12,057 bases of DNA from an uncultured Lachnospiraceae bacterium (GCA_902795625.1 CADBLW010000344.1:1-12057), one strand, 5' to 3'; shown: positions 1 through 7,364, counted from the first letter of the stretch. Program-made: numbers and translations. The notes: a model not told the origin generated them from the letters alone.

Positions 1-807
1 CACCGTGAGAGGCACCGCGGCAAACTCCGCGGGGATGCCGCCTTGGAGCACGCACATCGGGGTGTAGGTACCATTTTCCGTTGTATCCCGAAGCCAAGTC
101 AGCGCCTCGCCGAGCCGTGTGAATGCGTCATCGTCACACTCCGCGACATCGGTGACGGTGTCGAGACCGGCGCGGTGGGTAAGTTCGTTGGCAATTACGG
201 GACTGATGCCGGTGATCGTTGTGTAGATGGCTCTGCGCAAGTCGCCCGTGCATGTGCGCACGGCGGCGATCAGGGCAGAGACCGGCTCATCCCGGAGAGA
301 GTGCTTGTCCGCGGTGTTCGGAATGAAATAGGAGCGGCCGGGAAGCACCTCGCGGACCGAACTGACCATCGCAGAGACGCGCTTGATGCTGTCGATGACC
401 GTCTCGTTGTCATCGCAGAAAATGATGTTCGAGTGTTTGCCCATCAACTCGATGATGAGCCATTTGACGCGCGTGTCACCCATCTCGTCGAGGTGCTCGA
501 TCTTCATGCGGATGATGCGCTCCAGACCGGGCTGCTCCACCGAGAGGATCCGGGCGCTGTTTAAGTGCTTCCGAAGCAGCATGCAGAAGTTCGGCGCCGT
601 CAGCGGCGAGGGGCGGTTGTCCGGGATCAGGCACGCGAGCGGAAGGGACGCGCTCGCGGAGAGATGAAGCCGGTAGGTGTCATAGTTTTTTATCGTAAGA
701 AGAAGCTCGTCGGGTTCGGGCTGCGCGATCTTGGTGATCCGCCCGCCGACCAGCGTCTGTTGCCATTCGTGTACAAGGCAGGAAACGGTGATTCCGTCGA
801 GAGCCAT
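1..807 (-). CDS. rqcH: RqcH/NFACT family ribosome quality-control protein (partial, N-terminal part)
   Basis: The minus strand is open from an ATG at 807-805 to the window edge, giving 269 residues with no stop, so the C-terminal half lies outside. The N terminus (MALDGITVSCLVHEW, then GGRITKI at 21-27) and the later segments PNFCMLLRKHL (72-82), ELMGKHSNII and a VLPGRSY-type motif are typical of the NFACT-N domain of RqcH/Rqc2/NEMF, formerly annotated as fibronectin-binding protein FbpA. In this family the protein binds obstructed 50S subunits and recruits tRNA-Ala to add C-terminal alanine tails to stalled chains. The acidic-Arg pair needed for this in B. subtilis (Asp-Arg near 97-98) appears here as Glu96-Arg97. 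GAGGA lies a few bases before the ATG. Full-length homologues have roughly 570 residues. The gene is divergent from the 1042 gene. The family call is firm; function is inferred from the family. Confidence 0.93.
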   Translation of the reverse strand, partial: MALDGITVSCLVHEWQQTLVGGRITKIAQPEPDELLLTIKNYDTYRLHLSASASLPLACLIPDNRPSPLTAPNFCMLLRKHLNSARILSVEQPGLERIIRMKIEHLDEMGDTRVKWLIIELMGKHSNIIFCDDNETVIDSIKRVSAMVSSVREVLPGRSYFIPNTADKHSLRDEPVSALIAAVRTCTGDLRRAIYTTITGISPVIANELTHRAGLDTVTDVAECDDDAFTRLGEALTWLRDTTENGTYTPMCVLQGGIPAEFAAVPLTV

Positions 808-920
808 AGGGATTCCTCACATCAATAAATATCAATCCGCAAAATGAAAGCCTTTCGCGGGAAGCGCACGTGCCATACTACCTGCAGTGGTGTCTTCCCC
901 CGAAGTATACCACAATTTGT

Positions 921-949
921 TTGACATTGCCACGGGAAAAACATATAAT
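921..949 (+). promoter_or_regulatory. Consensus sigma-A promoter of the 1042 gene
   Basis: TTGACA at 921-926 and TATAAT at 944-949 are separated by exactly 17 bases, a perfect match to the vegetative consensus. The expected start site near 956 gives a leader of about 85 bases before the ATG at 1042. It also argues against the in-frame TTG at 958 as translation start, since that would sit almost on the first transcribed base. The rest of 808-1041 holds no gene. I could not identify a convincing promoter for the divergent rqcH. Confidence 0.85.
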
Positions 950-1041
950 AGAAATGATTGAATTTTTGTGAAACGGCGCTGTCGGACACGGTCAAAACGG
1001 GTCTTCGGCAAGGGGGGAGCGCCGAAGGAGAGCGGAAGGCA

Positions 1042-1980
1042 ATGATCAACAAATTAGAACGCAAATTCGGACGCTACGCCATCAGGGGACTGATGAAGTA
1101 TATCATGCTTCTGTACGGTCTCGGACTCATCATGTTCTTTGTGAGCCCGGAGTTTTACTCTAACTGGCTGTCGCTCGATGTCGAAAAAACATTTCTGCAT
1201 TTTCAGCTGTGGAGACTGATCACATTCCTGATCCAGCCGATCGAGCAGAACAATATCTTCTTCGTGCTTATCACGATGTATCTGTATTACTTCATCGGCA
1301 ACATGCTGGAGATGAAGTGGGGCAGCTTCCGGTTTAACCTGTTTTATTTTTCGGGAGTTCTGTTCAACATTTTGCTGTGCGTCCTGATCTATGTATTCAC
1401 GTACTTCGTAGTCGGAACGGGAATTTCGGTCGGGGTCGGTCTCGAGTACATCAATCTGGCGATGTTCTTCGCTTTCGCCGTGGAGTTCGGTGAAGTGCAG
1501 CTTTTGCTGTTCTTTGTGCTTCCGATCAAGGTCAAGTACCTTGGGATCTTCTACGCGATATGGTACGGCTACAATTTTGTCAGCATTTTCGTGAAACTCG
1601 GCTGGGAGCCTTTCTTACTGACGTTTATTCCGTTTATGATCGGAATCATGAACTTTTTCATTTTCTGGATCGTCTCCAGAAAATCGAGAAGAGCGCGGAG
1701 AAGAACCGTGCAGGATATGCGCCGGCGTTACATGTATATGCAGGGCGTGAGGGCCGGAGAGCGCGAGGGAAGCGTTGTCAACCAGGCCTCGGGGCACAAG
1801 GTCATCACCAGACATCGCTGCGCGGTGTGCGGGCGTACGGAGCTGGATGACGATATGCTGGAATTCCGCTTCTGCTCCAAGTGCGAAGGCAACTACGAGT
1901 ACTGCATGGATCACCTCTATACGCACACACATGTAGTGCGGGAGAAGACCGGTACAGGCTCCGACGAGAAATCGGAGTGA
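1042..1980 (+). CDS. Rhomboid/derlin-like polytopic membrane protein with C-terminal zinc ribbon
   Basis: Predicted 312-residue protein. About six hydrophobic segments are visible (roughly 17-34, 71-88, 98-123, 137-161, 165-183, 191-211). Trp57-Arg58 in the loop after segment 1 and the segment YYFIGNMLEMKWGS (82-95) recall the rhomboid/derlin superfamily. The GxSx serine motif and the last-helix histidine of rhomboid proteases are absent, so it is probably a non-proteolytic pseudo-rhomboid. After a strongly basic linker (211-230), the cytoplasmic tail carries CxxC at 260/263, CxxC at 278/281 and CMDH at 288-291, which looks like a zinc-binding ribbon. The start is the ATG at 1042: AGGAG lies at 1026-1030 and the promoter at 921-949 excludes the TTG at 958. 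It probably heads an operon with the next two genes. A role in membrane protein handling is a guess from the superfamily. Confidence 0.8.
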   Translation: MINKLERKFGRYAIRGLMKYIMLLYGLGLIMFFVSPEFYSNWLSLDVEKTFLHFQLWRLITFLIQPIEQNNIFFVLITMYLYYFIGNMLEMKWGSFRFNLFYFSGVLFNILLCVLIYVFTYFVVGTGISVGVGLEYINLAMFFAFAVEFGEVQLLLFFVLPIKVKYLGIFYAIWYGYNFVSIFVKLGWEPFLLTFIPFMIGIMNFFIFWIVSRKSRRARRRTVQDMRRRYMYMQGVRAGEREGSVVNQASGHKVITRHRCAVCGRTELDDDMLEFRFCSKCEGNYEYCMDHLYTHTHVVREKTGTGSDEKSE

Positions 1981-2037
1981 CGGGGCGGCATAGACAATGC
2001 CGAATAACGATACAGAGTTTGGAGACGGAACAACGGT

Positions 2038-3417
2038 ATGAGTATTAAGAGCATTGAGCGACGCTTGTGCAGCTCATTTTACGATATGGCATGGCTGAAC
2101 CTTTCCGCGGGGATCGAAAATCTTCCGGAGATCGCTCCGGATGAGGCAGGCTTCGGGACACTCTCGGAGAGCTTCCGAAAGCAGTTTCTTGCTGAAGGAC
2201 GGGCGCTCACGGAGGCGCTGGTGTCGGGAGATCAGGAGGAGGTTTTCGCCGGTACGGAGAAACTCCTCGGGCTGCGGACGTCGATCGCCGGGGTCGCGGA
2301 GGAACTGACCAGATACCGCGCAGAGGGAAGACTTCTCAGAAATGTTCTGCTGCGGCGCGAGGCCGTAGGGCTGTCTGCGGGACCGGTCAATGTCGAGGAT
2401 GAGGTTCGTGAGCTTCTCGGGAAAATGTTCTCGAGCGACGATCCGATGATCACAAACCTGAGGATCCGCTCGATGGTGGCGGCTTTTCCGGCGCGCATGA
2501 CGAGGTCGAGCTTTTATGACCGGATCGCCGGATATCTCTCCCTGTACAACGGACAGGAGGACAGCGACGGACTGGATGCGTTTGTATACCGCCTGCGCAG
2601 CGCGGCTGCGATCCGGAGTGACGCGGCAGAGGAATCCGCGAAGACGGAAACAGCTTTCCTTGATCCGCTGCTTCAGCCCGCGAGGGATGCGGTGTGTGCC
2701 GCCGTCGCCGACAGCGATGTGACGGTCATCAGAACACCGGAGGAGATCACGGCGATTGCCGACCGGCTCGGCGCAACCAACGCCGGGATCGACACGGCGA
2801 TCGGAGAACTGGAGAGCATCACGAGATGCATCAACGCTTTGGCAGCCATCGGTCTGCTGAGCGGAATGGAACCCAATCCGGAGGAGAATTCCTCCGTTGT
2901 CGGAGATGTGCGTCCCGCGGTTGCCGCGCAGCTTGACAGGGCTGCTGGCGAGACGGCGGATACCATGGAATATGAGCGCGTGACGGAGCGTGCCCACGCG
3001 GCGATGGAGACGTATTTTGAGCCGTTGTCAGTGCTCATGGAGACGGAGACGGGACGGCTGCAGGCAGAGATCGACAAGATGGACGATGAGTCGGCAGAGG
3101 CTTATATCCCGGTGATGAAGGCGGCGCGCCTTATGTCAACATCGGCATTTGCCTCGCTGGAACATACACCCGCGGTGCCGGTTACGCCAGAGAGAGTGGA
3201 CGGCTGCCGCGATGAGCTGAACCGGGAGTTCGATCAGTGCTTCTCGGGACAGCCGAAGGCAATGGTGCGGGAGATCATGGCGGCGGTTCTTGCCGAGCTG
3301 CCGGTCTGGTTTGACAACCGTACCGAGGTAATGGAATACATGCTGCAGTCGCTGCGCGGTTGCCGCACGGACGGAGAGCGACGCTTTGCCGTCCGGCTGC
3401 TGCGGGCAGCACTGTGA
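2038..3417 (+). CDS. Uncharacterised soluble helical protein (459 aa)
   Basis: I do not recognise this 459-residue protein. It has no signal peptide, no membrane segment and no obvious catalytic motif. The composition (Ala, Glu, Arg, Leu-rich, few aromatics) and long stretches without Gly or Pro suggest an almost wholly alpha-helical fold. The first 20 residues (MSIKSIERRLCSSFYDMAWL) look like an amphipathic helix. It lies 57 bases after the membrane protein and 11 bases before a 96-residue gene, so the three are probably co-transcribed. The ribosome binding site is poor: GGAG at 2021-2024 is 13 bases from the ATG, so the start is less certain than the frame. Codon use resembles its neighbours and antisense frames look like shadows. 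A 6-bp hairpin (CGGCAT/ATGCCG, 1986-2002) sits in the gap before it but lacks a T tract. Confidence 0.8.
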   Translation: MSIKSIERRLCSSFYDMAWLNLSAGIENLPEIAPDEAGFGTLSESFRKQFLAEGRALTEALVSGDQEEVFAGTEKLLGLRTSIAGVAEELTRYRAEGRLLRNVLLRREAVGLSAGPVNVEDEVRELLGKMFSSDDPMITNLRIRSMVAAFPARMTRSSFYDRIAGYLSLYNGQEDSDGLDAFVYRLRSAAAIRSDAAEESAKTETAFLDPLLQPARDAVCAAVADSDVTVIRTPEEITAIADRLGATNAGIDTAIGELESITRCINALAAIGLLSGMEPNPEENSSVVGDVRPAVAAQLDRAAGETADTMEYERVTERAHAAMETYFEPLSVLMETETGRLQAEIDKMDDESAEAYIPVMKAARLMSTSAFASLEHTPAVPVTPERVDGCRDELNREFDQCFSGQPKAMVREIMAAVLAELPVWFDNRTEVMEYMLQSLRGCRTDGERRFAVRLLRAAL

Positions 3418-3428
3418 TCGGGAGAGAT

Positions 3429-3719
3429 ATGCTGAAACTGGCTAAGAAAATCCAATCGATTCCGGACGAGTCACAGGAGCTCGGTGCCATGATCCGCGCT
3501 GTGAGAAAGAGCAGAGGCGGAGACGGAGTGTACTGTGTGATGCGGTCGGAAGCCACGCAGGGACTGATGGAGATCACTCCGCTGATCTATGCGCGGATGG
3601 AGGCAAAGCAGCATGATATCGAAGTCATCGGACTTGCGCGCAGCAAGGCGCACGCGATGGAACTAGTGCGGCTGATGGTCGACGAGATGGCGAGGAACGG
3701 TGAATTTTCCGCGCAGTGA
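3429..3719 (+). CDS. Small uncharacterised protein (96 aa)
   Basis: Short soluble protein starting MLKLAKKIQSIPDE, from an ATG at 3429 preceded by GGGAGAG at 3420-3426. The frame extends upstream to 3360, but that would overlap the previous gene by 58 bases, and the internal ATG has the binding site. The pattern (basic helix, a strand around GVYCVMRSEA, helix, IEVIGLARSKAHAMELVRLM, acidic end) suggests a small alpha/beta fold with no visible catalytic motif. It follows the 459-residue gene by 11 bases, so the two are likely translated together and may act together. I cannot name a family. Confidence 0.7.
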   Translation: MLKLAKKIQSIPDESQELGAMIRAVRKSRGGDGVYCVMRSEATQGLMEITPLIYARMEAKQHDIEVIGLARSKAHAMELVRLMVDEMARNGEFSAQ

Positions 3720-3800
3720 GACTGAACAGGAACCTCTGCGGAGGGAAGAGCCGGATGCAGCGAATGCATCGGATACAGATCAGGAAAGCAGGAGGCAGGG

Positions 3801-4976
3801 ATGGGAGTTGTATTGCTGATTTTGAAAATCCTCGGAATCACGATCCTGTGCATCCTCGGGCTCGTGCTTCTGATCCTTGCGCTGGTGCTGTTCGTGCCGA
3901 TCCGCTATCGCGCGGAGGGCAGCATCGAGTCGAAGGAGAAACACGCCGGAATTGTTAATGTACACTGGCTTCTGCACGCGATTGATGTGAAGATCATTGA
4001 CGATCCCGAAACAAAGACAATATCCAAACGGATCCGCATCCTCGGGCTGTTCGGTAAGAAGATGGACTCGGTGATCTTCCCTTCCGCGAAGGATGACGAC
4101 GAGGAAGACACGGAAAATGAGGAGACCGAAGCGGGCGGTGACACGAAGCCGGAGGAAACCGCGATAAGCGGCGAGGCGAAACCGGAGGAGAGCACCGCTG
4201 CTGGCGAGACGGAATCTGCGGGGGACGGGAACGAAGGCGCTGCCGGGAAGCCGGAGCAGAAGGAAGAAAGCGCTTTGCAGGTTCATAAGCCGGAGCACAA
4301 GGAAGACGTTGTTGTCCAGGCTGACAAGCCGGAGAAGCCGGCGGAAGACAAAAAAGAAGAGTCGGGAAGCAAGCCCGCGGAGAACAAAGAAGACGAAGCG
4401 GGAAGCAAGCCCGCAGAAGGTAAAGAGGACGAGCCGGAAGGCGATACCGCGAAGGACGAGGAGGTCGCCGGCGGCAAGCCGAAGAAACGCTCCATCGGTG
4501 AGCGGATCGAGGATCTGAAGGAAACGGTTTCCTGCGTGCTGGAGCTGTTCTCCAGGCGCAAGGACCTGTTGAAGGAGTATCTGACCAAGAAGTCCACGAA
4601 GGCAGCGGTCGGCAAGCTCTGGAAGACGGCGCTGTGGCTTTTGAAGACGATCGCGCCGAGAAAGGGACATGCCGAGGTAACCTTCGGGCTGAAGGATCCC
4701 GAGATGACCGGAAAGGCATTTGCCGCAGCCGCCGCACTGTACCCGTGGTACGGACGCCATATCGACCTGTACCCTGATTTTACGCAGGAGAAGATCGAGG
4801 GCAAAGGCAGCGTACGCGGAAGGCTCCGCCTTTGGGGCGTGGCAATCCGCGCACTGAGCATTCTGTTTGACAAGAACATCAAGAAGGTTCGCAGGGAGTT
4901 CGAAAAGGTCAAGGACAAGATGACGAGCACACCGGCGGAGATCAAGAAGATCATAAAGAAGGAAGACGCGGCGTAG
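3801..4976 (+). CDS. DUF2953 domain-containing membrane protein (YtfI-like)
   Basis: 391 residues. One strong N-terminal membrane helix (about 3-33) is followed by FVPIRYRAEG. The C-terminal part carries the usual DUF2953 signature: EVTFGLKDPEMTGKAFAA, then a Tyr-rich stretch and DLYPDFTQEKIEGKGSVRGR. Between these lies an unusually long Glu/Lys/Pro/Ala low-complexity segment (residues about 95-226), including two 12-residue repeats; DUF2953 proteins are normally much shorter. AGGAGG at 3790-3795 sits 5 bases before the ATG. The next gene is gerW; the same pair (ytfI-ytfJ) is adjacent in Bacillus subtilis, which supports the call. Function is unknown in the family; the association suggests a role linked to sporulation or germination. 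A 572-residue antisense frame across it is a shadow. Confidence 0.85.
   Translation: MGVVLLILKILGITILCILGLVLLILALVLFVPIRYRAEGSIESKEKHAGIVNVHWLLHAIDVKIIDDPETKTISKRIRILGLFGKKMDSVIFPSAKDDDEEDTENEETEAGGDTKPEETAISGEAKPEESTAAGETESAGDGNEGAAGKPEQKEESALQVHKPEHKEDVVVQADKPEKPAEDKKEESGSKPAENKEDEAGSKPAEGKEDEPEGDTAKDEEVAGGKPKKRSIGERIEDLKETVSCVLELFSRRKDLLKEYLTKKSTKAAVGKLWKTALWLLKTIAPRKGHAEVTFGLKDPEMTGKAFAAAAALYPWYGRHIDLYPDFTQEKIEGKGSVRGRLRLWGVAIRALSILFDKNIKKVRREFEKVKDKMTSTPAEIKKIIKKEDAA
4362..4433 (+). repeat. Tandem 36-base repeat within the DUF2953 gene
   Basis: Two adjacent 36-base units (4362-4397 and 4398-4433) match at about 28 of 36 positions and encode SGSKPAENKEDE and AGSKPAEGKEDE. The unit length is a multiple of three, so copy-number change would keep the frame. 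It belongs to a longer Lys/Glu/Pro-rich linker that probably expanded by slippage. Confidence 0.75.
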
Positions 4977-5057
4977 GCCGCATGCGGGGATACGGAAACC
5001 CAATACTATTACAGCGGCGGCCGGAAATGCAGGAGGCCCGCGGAAAAGGAGAGAAAC

Positions 5058-5480
5058 ATGGCAGATGTGAATTTCAAGGAGACAGTACAGAACCTGTTGA
5101 ACGGGATGGAGGGCTTTGTCTCCACGAAGAGCGTTGTCGGAGACGCAAAGGTTTTGGAGGACGGAACCGTGATCATTCCGTTGGTGGATGTATCCTTCGC
5201 CGTGGGCGCCGGCGCTTTCAACAAAGAGGCGAAGAACCGCGCGACAGGCGCAATGGGAGGCAAGATGTCCCCCTGTGCTGTACTGATCATCCGCGACGGC
5301 AACACGCGTCTTGTCAGCATCAAGGATCAGGACACGATGTCCCGCATCTTCGAGATGCTGCCCGATGTGGCGGAGCGTGTCAAGGGCATGATCGGCAAGA
5401 AGAAAAAGGATGACGAGGTGCCCGAGGAGACGATCAACGAGATCGCAGAGGAGCTTCTCAAGGAAGGCGAGGAGAAATAA
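5058..5480 (+). CDS. gerW: GerW (YtfJ) family sporulation protein
   Basis: 140 residues. The body matches the YtfJ/GerW family: an N-terminal helix ending in MEGFVSTKSVVGDAK, a strand VLEDGTVIIPLVDVSFAVGAG, a Gly-rich segment GAMGGKMSPCAVLIIRDGN, then a helix and a charged KKKKDDE / EEL-rich tail. In Bacillus this family is needed for normal spore germination, so it hints at a spore-forming lineage, though the gene also persists in non-sporulating relatives. AAAGGAG lies 6 bases before the ATG. It follows the DUF2953 gene after 81 bases, a conserved pairing, and is closed by a hairpin at 5525-5548. The protein is complete. Confidence 0.93.
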   Translation: MADVNFKETVQNLLNGMEGFVSTKSVVGDAKVLEDGTVIIPLVDVSFAVGAGAFNKEAKNRATGAMGGKMSPCAVLIIRDGNTRLVSIKDQDTMSRIFEMLPDVAERVKGMIGKKKKDDEVPEETINEIAEELLKEGEEK

Positions 5481-5524
5481 CTCCTTCGCTTTTCGCAAAT
5501 GACTGACAGCAGAATTGTTTTGGG

Positions 5525-5548
5525 AATGCCGGCTCGATCCGGCATTTT
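5525..5548 (+). terminator. Rho-independent terminator after gerW
   Basis: A perfect 8-bp stem, AATGCCGG (5525-5532) with CCGGCATT (5539-5546), and a 6-base loop are followed by a short run of T (TTTT then CC). The T tract is short, so readthrough into the radical SAM gene, which has no clear promoter of its own in the 50 bases left, is possible. Confidence 0.75.
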
Positions 5549-5599
5549 CCGATTATACGGAGATCATCGCAGTTGTCGAATGATTATGGGAGATATGCC

Positions 5600-6724
5600 A
5601 TGAGAGAGATCTGCAGCCCGGATTCGCTGCTGACGAAGCTGCTGCCGCCGGTAAAACCCGAACCCGGTGTCGTGTATGTGCCGTCGCAGTTTGCCCTGCG
5701 GTTTGAGCACAACGGCAGAAAGTATGTGTTCCACACGATGTTGAAACAGTGCGTCGAGGCAGAGGTGCCAAAGAAGGCTTCGGCAGGCGAGGGCTTTGAC
5801 GAGCTGATCCGCGGTCATTTCCTCGTGCCGGAGTGCAAGGACGAGTGCGCCTACTACAACTCGGTGTCCGCTCTGGTGCGCGCATACACGAAGAAAACCG
5901 GCAATCGCGGGTTCACCATTCTGCCGACGTACGGCTGTAACGCCCGCTGTATCTATTGCTACGAGGAGGGCATGAAGCAGGTGTCCATGACGCCCGAGAC
6001 GGTGGAGCAGACGATCCGCTTTATCATCGAAACGCACATCGGCAATACGGTGAAGCTGACGTGGTTCGGGGGCGAGCCGCTGCTGCGCCCGGACATCATC
6101 GACAGGATCTGCGAAGGGATGCGGGAAGCCGGCATCGATTATTATTCCACCATGATCACCAACGGCAGTCTGATCACGGAGGAGATCATCCGGAAAATGA
6201 AAACGGACTGGAAGCTTCGGAACATTCAGGTGTCTATGGACGGAGCGGAGGAGGAGTACATTTTTCGAAAGAAATATGTCAATTATAAGGATTACTACCA
6301 TTCCGTTATGGAGGCAATCAGCCGCATGTCGGAGGAGGGAATCCGCGTCTCGATCCGCTGCAACGTCGATGAGAACAACATTGACGGCGTGGAACGGTTC
6401 TTAACCGACCTGAACAGCGGGATCGCAAATAAGGAACATGTGAGTATGTACGCGGCGCCGCTCAACAATGTGCGCTTGGGTGAGGACGACCTGTCGGTAT
6501 GGAAGAAGATCGTGGAATTCGCGGAACGGAACACGTCTTCGGAAATCAAGCCGGGAGGACTGATCGGACTTCGTCGGAAGTTCCGGATCAGCCATTGTAT
6601 GGCGGACGGCAACGGCGTGGTGATCACCCCGGACGGAAGTCTGTTTCCCTGCGAGCATTGTTCCCCGGACAGCCGGTTCGGCGATGTTTGGAACGGTGCG
6701 ACGGAGCCGTCTGTCAGAAGTTAA
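5600..6724 (+). CDS. Radical SAM peptide maturase, cut short by an in-frame TAA
   Basis: As read, a 374-residue radical SAM protein. The cluster motif CNARCIYC places Cys113, Cys117 and Cys120 for the 4Fe-4S centre that cleaves S-adenosylmethionine. WFGGEPLL, the SAM-binding GGE motif, follows, then MITNGSL and a strand IQVSMDGA. The start of a SPASM domain is present (SHCMADGNGVVITPDGSLFPCEHC, split here by name only as HC, GxLFPC and EHC), then FGDVWNGATEP. At 6722-6724 a TAA stops the frame, yet the same frame continues into a convincing SPASM end to 6922. I chose the ATG at 5600 because GGGAGA lies 6 bases before it; a TTG at 5573 is an alternative start adding nine residues. In RiPP pathways such enzymes install thioether or C-C crosslinks on a precursor; the small Cys peptide at 7365 is the likely substrate. 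Activity of the truncated form is doubtful. Confidence 0.88.
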   Translation: MREICSPDSLLTKLLPPVKPEPGVVYVPSQFALRFEHNGRKYVFHTMLKQCVEAEVPKKASAGEGFDELIRGHFLVPECKDECAYYNSVSALVRAYTKKTGNRGFTILPTYGCNARCIYCYEEGMKQVSMTPETVEQTIRFIIETHIGNTVKLTWFGGEPLLRPDIIDRICEGMREAGIDYYSTMITNGSLITEEIIRKMKTDWKLRNIQVSMDGAEEEYIFRKKYVNYKDYYHSVMEAISRMSEEGIRVSIRCNVDENNIDGVERFLTDLNSGIANKEHVSMYAAPLNNVRLGEDDLSVWKKIVEFAERNTSSEIKPGGLIGLRRKFRISHCMADGNGVVITPDGSLFPCEHCSPDSRFGDVWNGATEPSVRS

Positions 6725-6922
6725 TTCTGCCGGGCGGACCGGACCGCGGAGCGCTGCAGAAAATGCATGTTTCTGCCGGACTGCACTTCGTTTTCCAACT
6801 GCCCGATACACGACACCCACTGCCGGGAGATGCGGGAACTGGTCAACCTGAGCGCGCTCCGGGCCCTGGTGGATCGCGCCGATGAACAGGAGTCAGCGGA
6901 GGATGGAGACGCATACTGCTGA
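6725..6922 (+). pseudogene. Severed C-terminal SPASM segment of the radical SAM maturase
   Basis: Directly after the TAA at 6722-6724, and in the same frame, 65 codons read FCRADRTAERCRKC, MFLPDCTSFSNCP, IHDTHCREMREL and end at a TGA (6920-6922). Seven cysteines occur, at codons 6728, 6755, 6764, 6782, 6800, 6821 and the last codon. The CxxC-FLPxC-CP-C arrangement is what SPASM domains use to bind auxiliary iron-sulfur clusters. With one sense codon in place of TAA, the whole protein would be 440 residues, a normal length for SPASM maturases. There is no shift of frame and no other damage. The in-frame ATG at 6767 has no ribosome binding site and falls inside the Cys motif, so independent translation is unlikely. 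Confidence 0.85.
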
Positions 6923-6924
6923 TT

Positions 6925-6951
6925 GGCTTTCGCGGAGGACAGAAAGCCTTT
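6925..6951 (+). terminator. Possible weak terminator hairpin after the maturase gene
   Basis: GGCTTTC (6925-6931) pairs with GAAAGCC (6942-6948) over a 10-base loop, followed only by TTT. It lies just after the TGA of the ancestral maturase frame and before the next promoter. The short stem, large loop and short T tract make termination uncertain. Confidence 0.35.
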
Positions 6952-7003
6952 CAGCGCACGAAAGCAATTTGTGTCGGAAAATGAATGATTTTACAGAAAT
7001 TGT

Positions 7004-7032
7004 TTGATTATTCCACCGTAATGATGTATCAT
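7004..7032 (+). promoter_or_regulatory. Promoter of the pqqD-like / precursor peptide operon
   Basis: TTGATT at 7004-7009 and TATCAT at 7027-7032 are 17 bases apart, two mismatches and one mismatch from consensus. It predicts a start near 7039 and a leader of about 35 bases before the ATG at 7074. This separates the pqqD-peptide-protease genes from the maturase gene upstream. Confidence 0.7.
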
Positions 7033-7073
7033 AGTATCGTTAAGGATACGGATGATGAACGGAGGGAACATCG

Positions 7074-7340
7074 ATGAGATTGAAGGACAACATCCTCACT
7101 CATGAGATCGATGGAACGCAGTTCCTTGTACCTGTCGGCGCTGAGGCTTTCAAGGGCATCGTGAGAAGCAACTCTTCAGCTGCTTTTATCGTGAATTGCC
7201 TGAAGGAAGAGGTCACACGAGATCAGATCGTTGATGCGATGTGTGACGAGTACGATGCGCCGCGTGAGGTGCTTTCTGCGGATGTCGATGAAGTACTGGA
7301 TAAACTCCGTTCCATCGGAGCATTGACGGAAGAACAATAA
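7074..7340 (+). CDS. PqqD-like peptide-recognition protein
   Basis: 88 residues. The layout (short beta hairpin HEIDGTQFLVPVG, then NSSAAFIVNCLKEEVTRDQIVDAMCDEYDAP, then a last helix VDEVLDKLRSIGALTE) is the winged helix-turn-helix of PqqD-family proteins, whose RiPP recognition element holds the leader of a precursor peptide and delivers it to a radical SAM enzyme. GGAGGG at 7061-7066 lies 7 bases before the ATG. The radical SAM gene upstream and a small Cys-containing peptide 24 bases downstream fit that role. It is complete and stand-alone rather than fused to an enzyme. The exact leader bound is inference. Confidence 0.88.
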   Translation: MRLKDNILTHEIDGTQFLVPVGAEAFKGIVRSNSSAAFIVNCLKEEVTRDQIVDAMCDEYDAPREVLSADVDEVLDKLRSIGALTEEQ

Positions 7341-7364
7341 ACTTCAAAAAGGAGAACCCGGAAC

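Noticed and set aside
43..828. Plus-strand open frames at the left edge
   Set aside because: The minus strand codes for a clear RqcH N terminus; these are its shadows.
958..1041. TTG at 958 as start of the membrane protein
   Set aside because: It lies at the predicted transcription start and would add 28 non-family residues; the ATG at 1042 is preferred.
4362..4433. 36-base repeat as a CRISPR or mobile element
   Set aside because: Only two adjacent copies with no spacers, in frame within a coding low-complexity linker.
3780..5498. Antisense open frame of 572 codons across the DUF2953 and gerW genes
   Set aside because: Both plus-strand genes have ribosome binding sites and recognisable families; the antisense product is Leu/Arg-rich low complexity mirrored from the GC-rich codons.
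6722..6724. TAA as a recoded sense codon (selenocysteine or pyrrolysine)
   Set aside because: Those use TGA and TAG. TAA followed by T is normally an efficient stop, and I saw no recoding hairpin; nonsense mutation or error is simpler.
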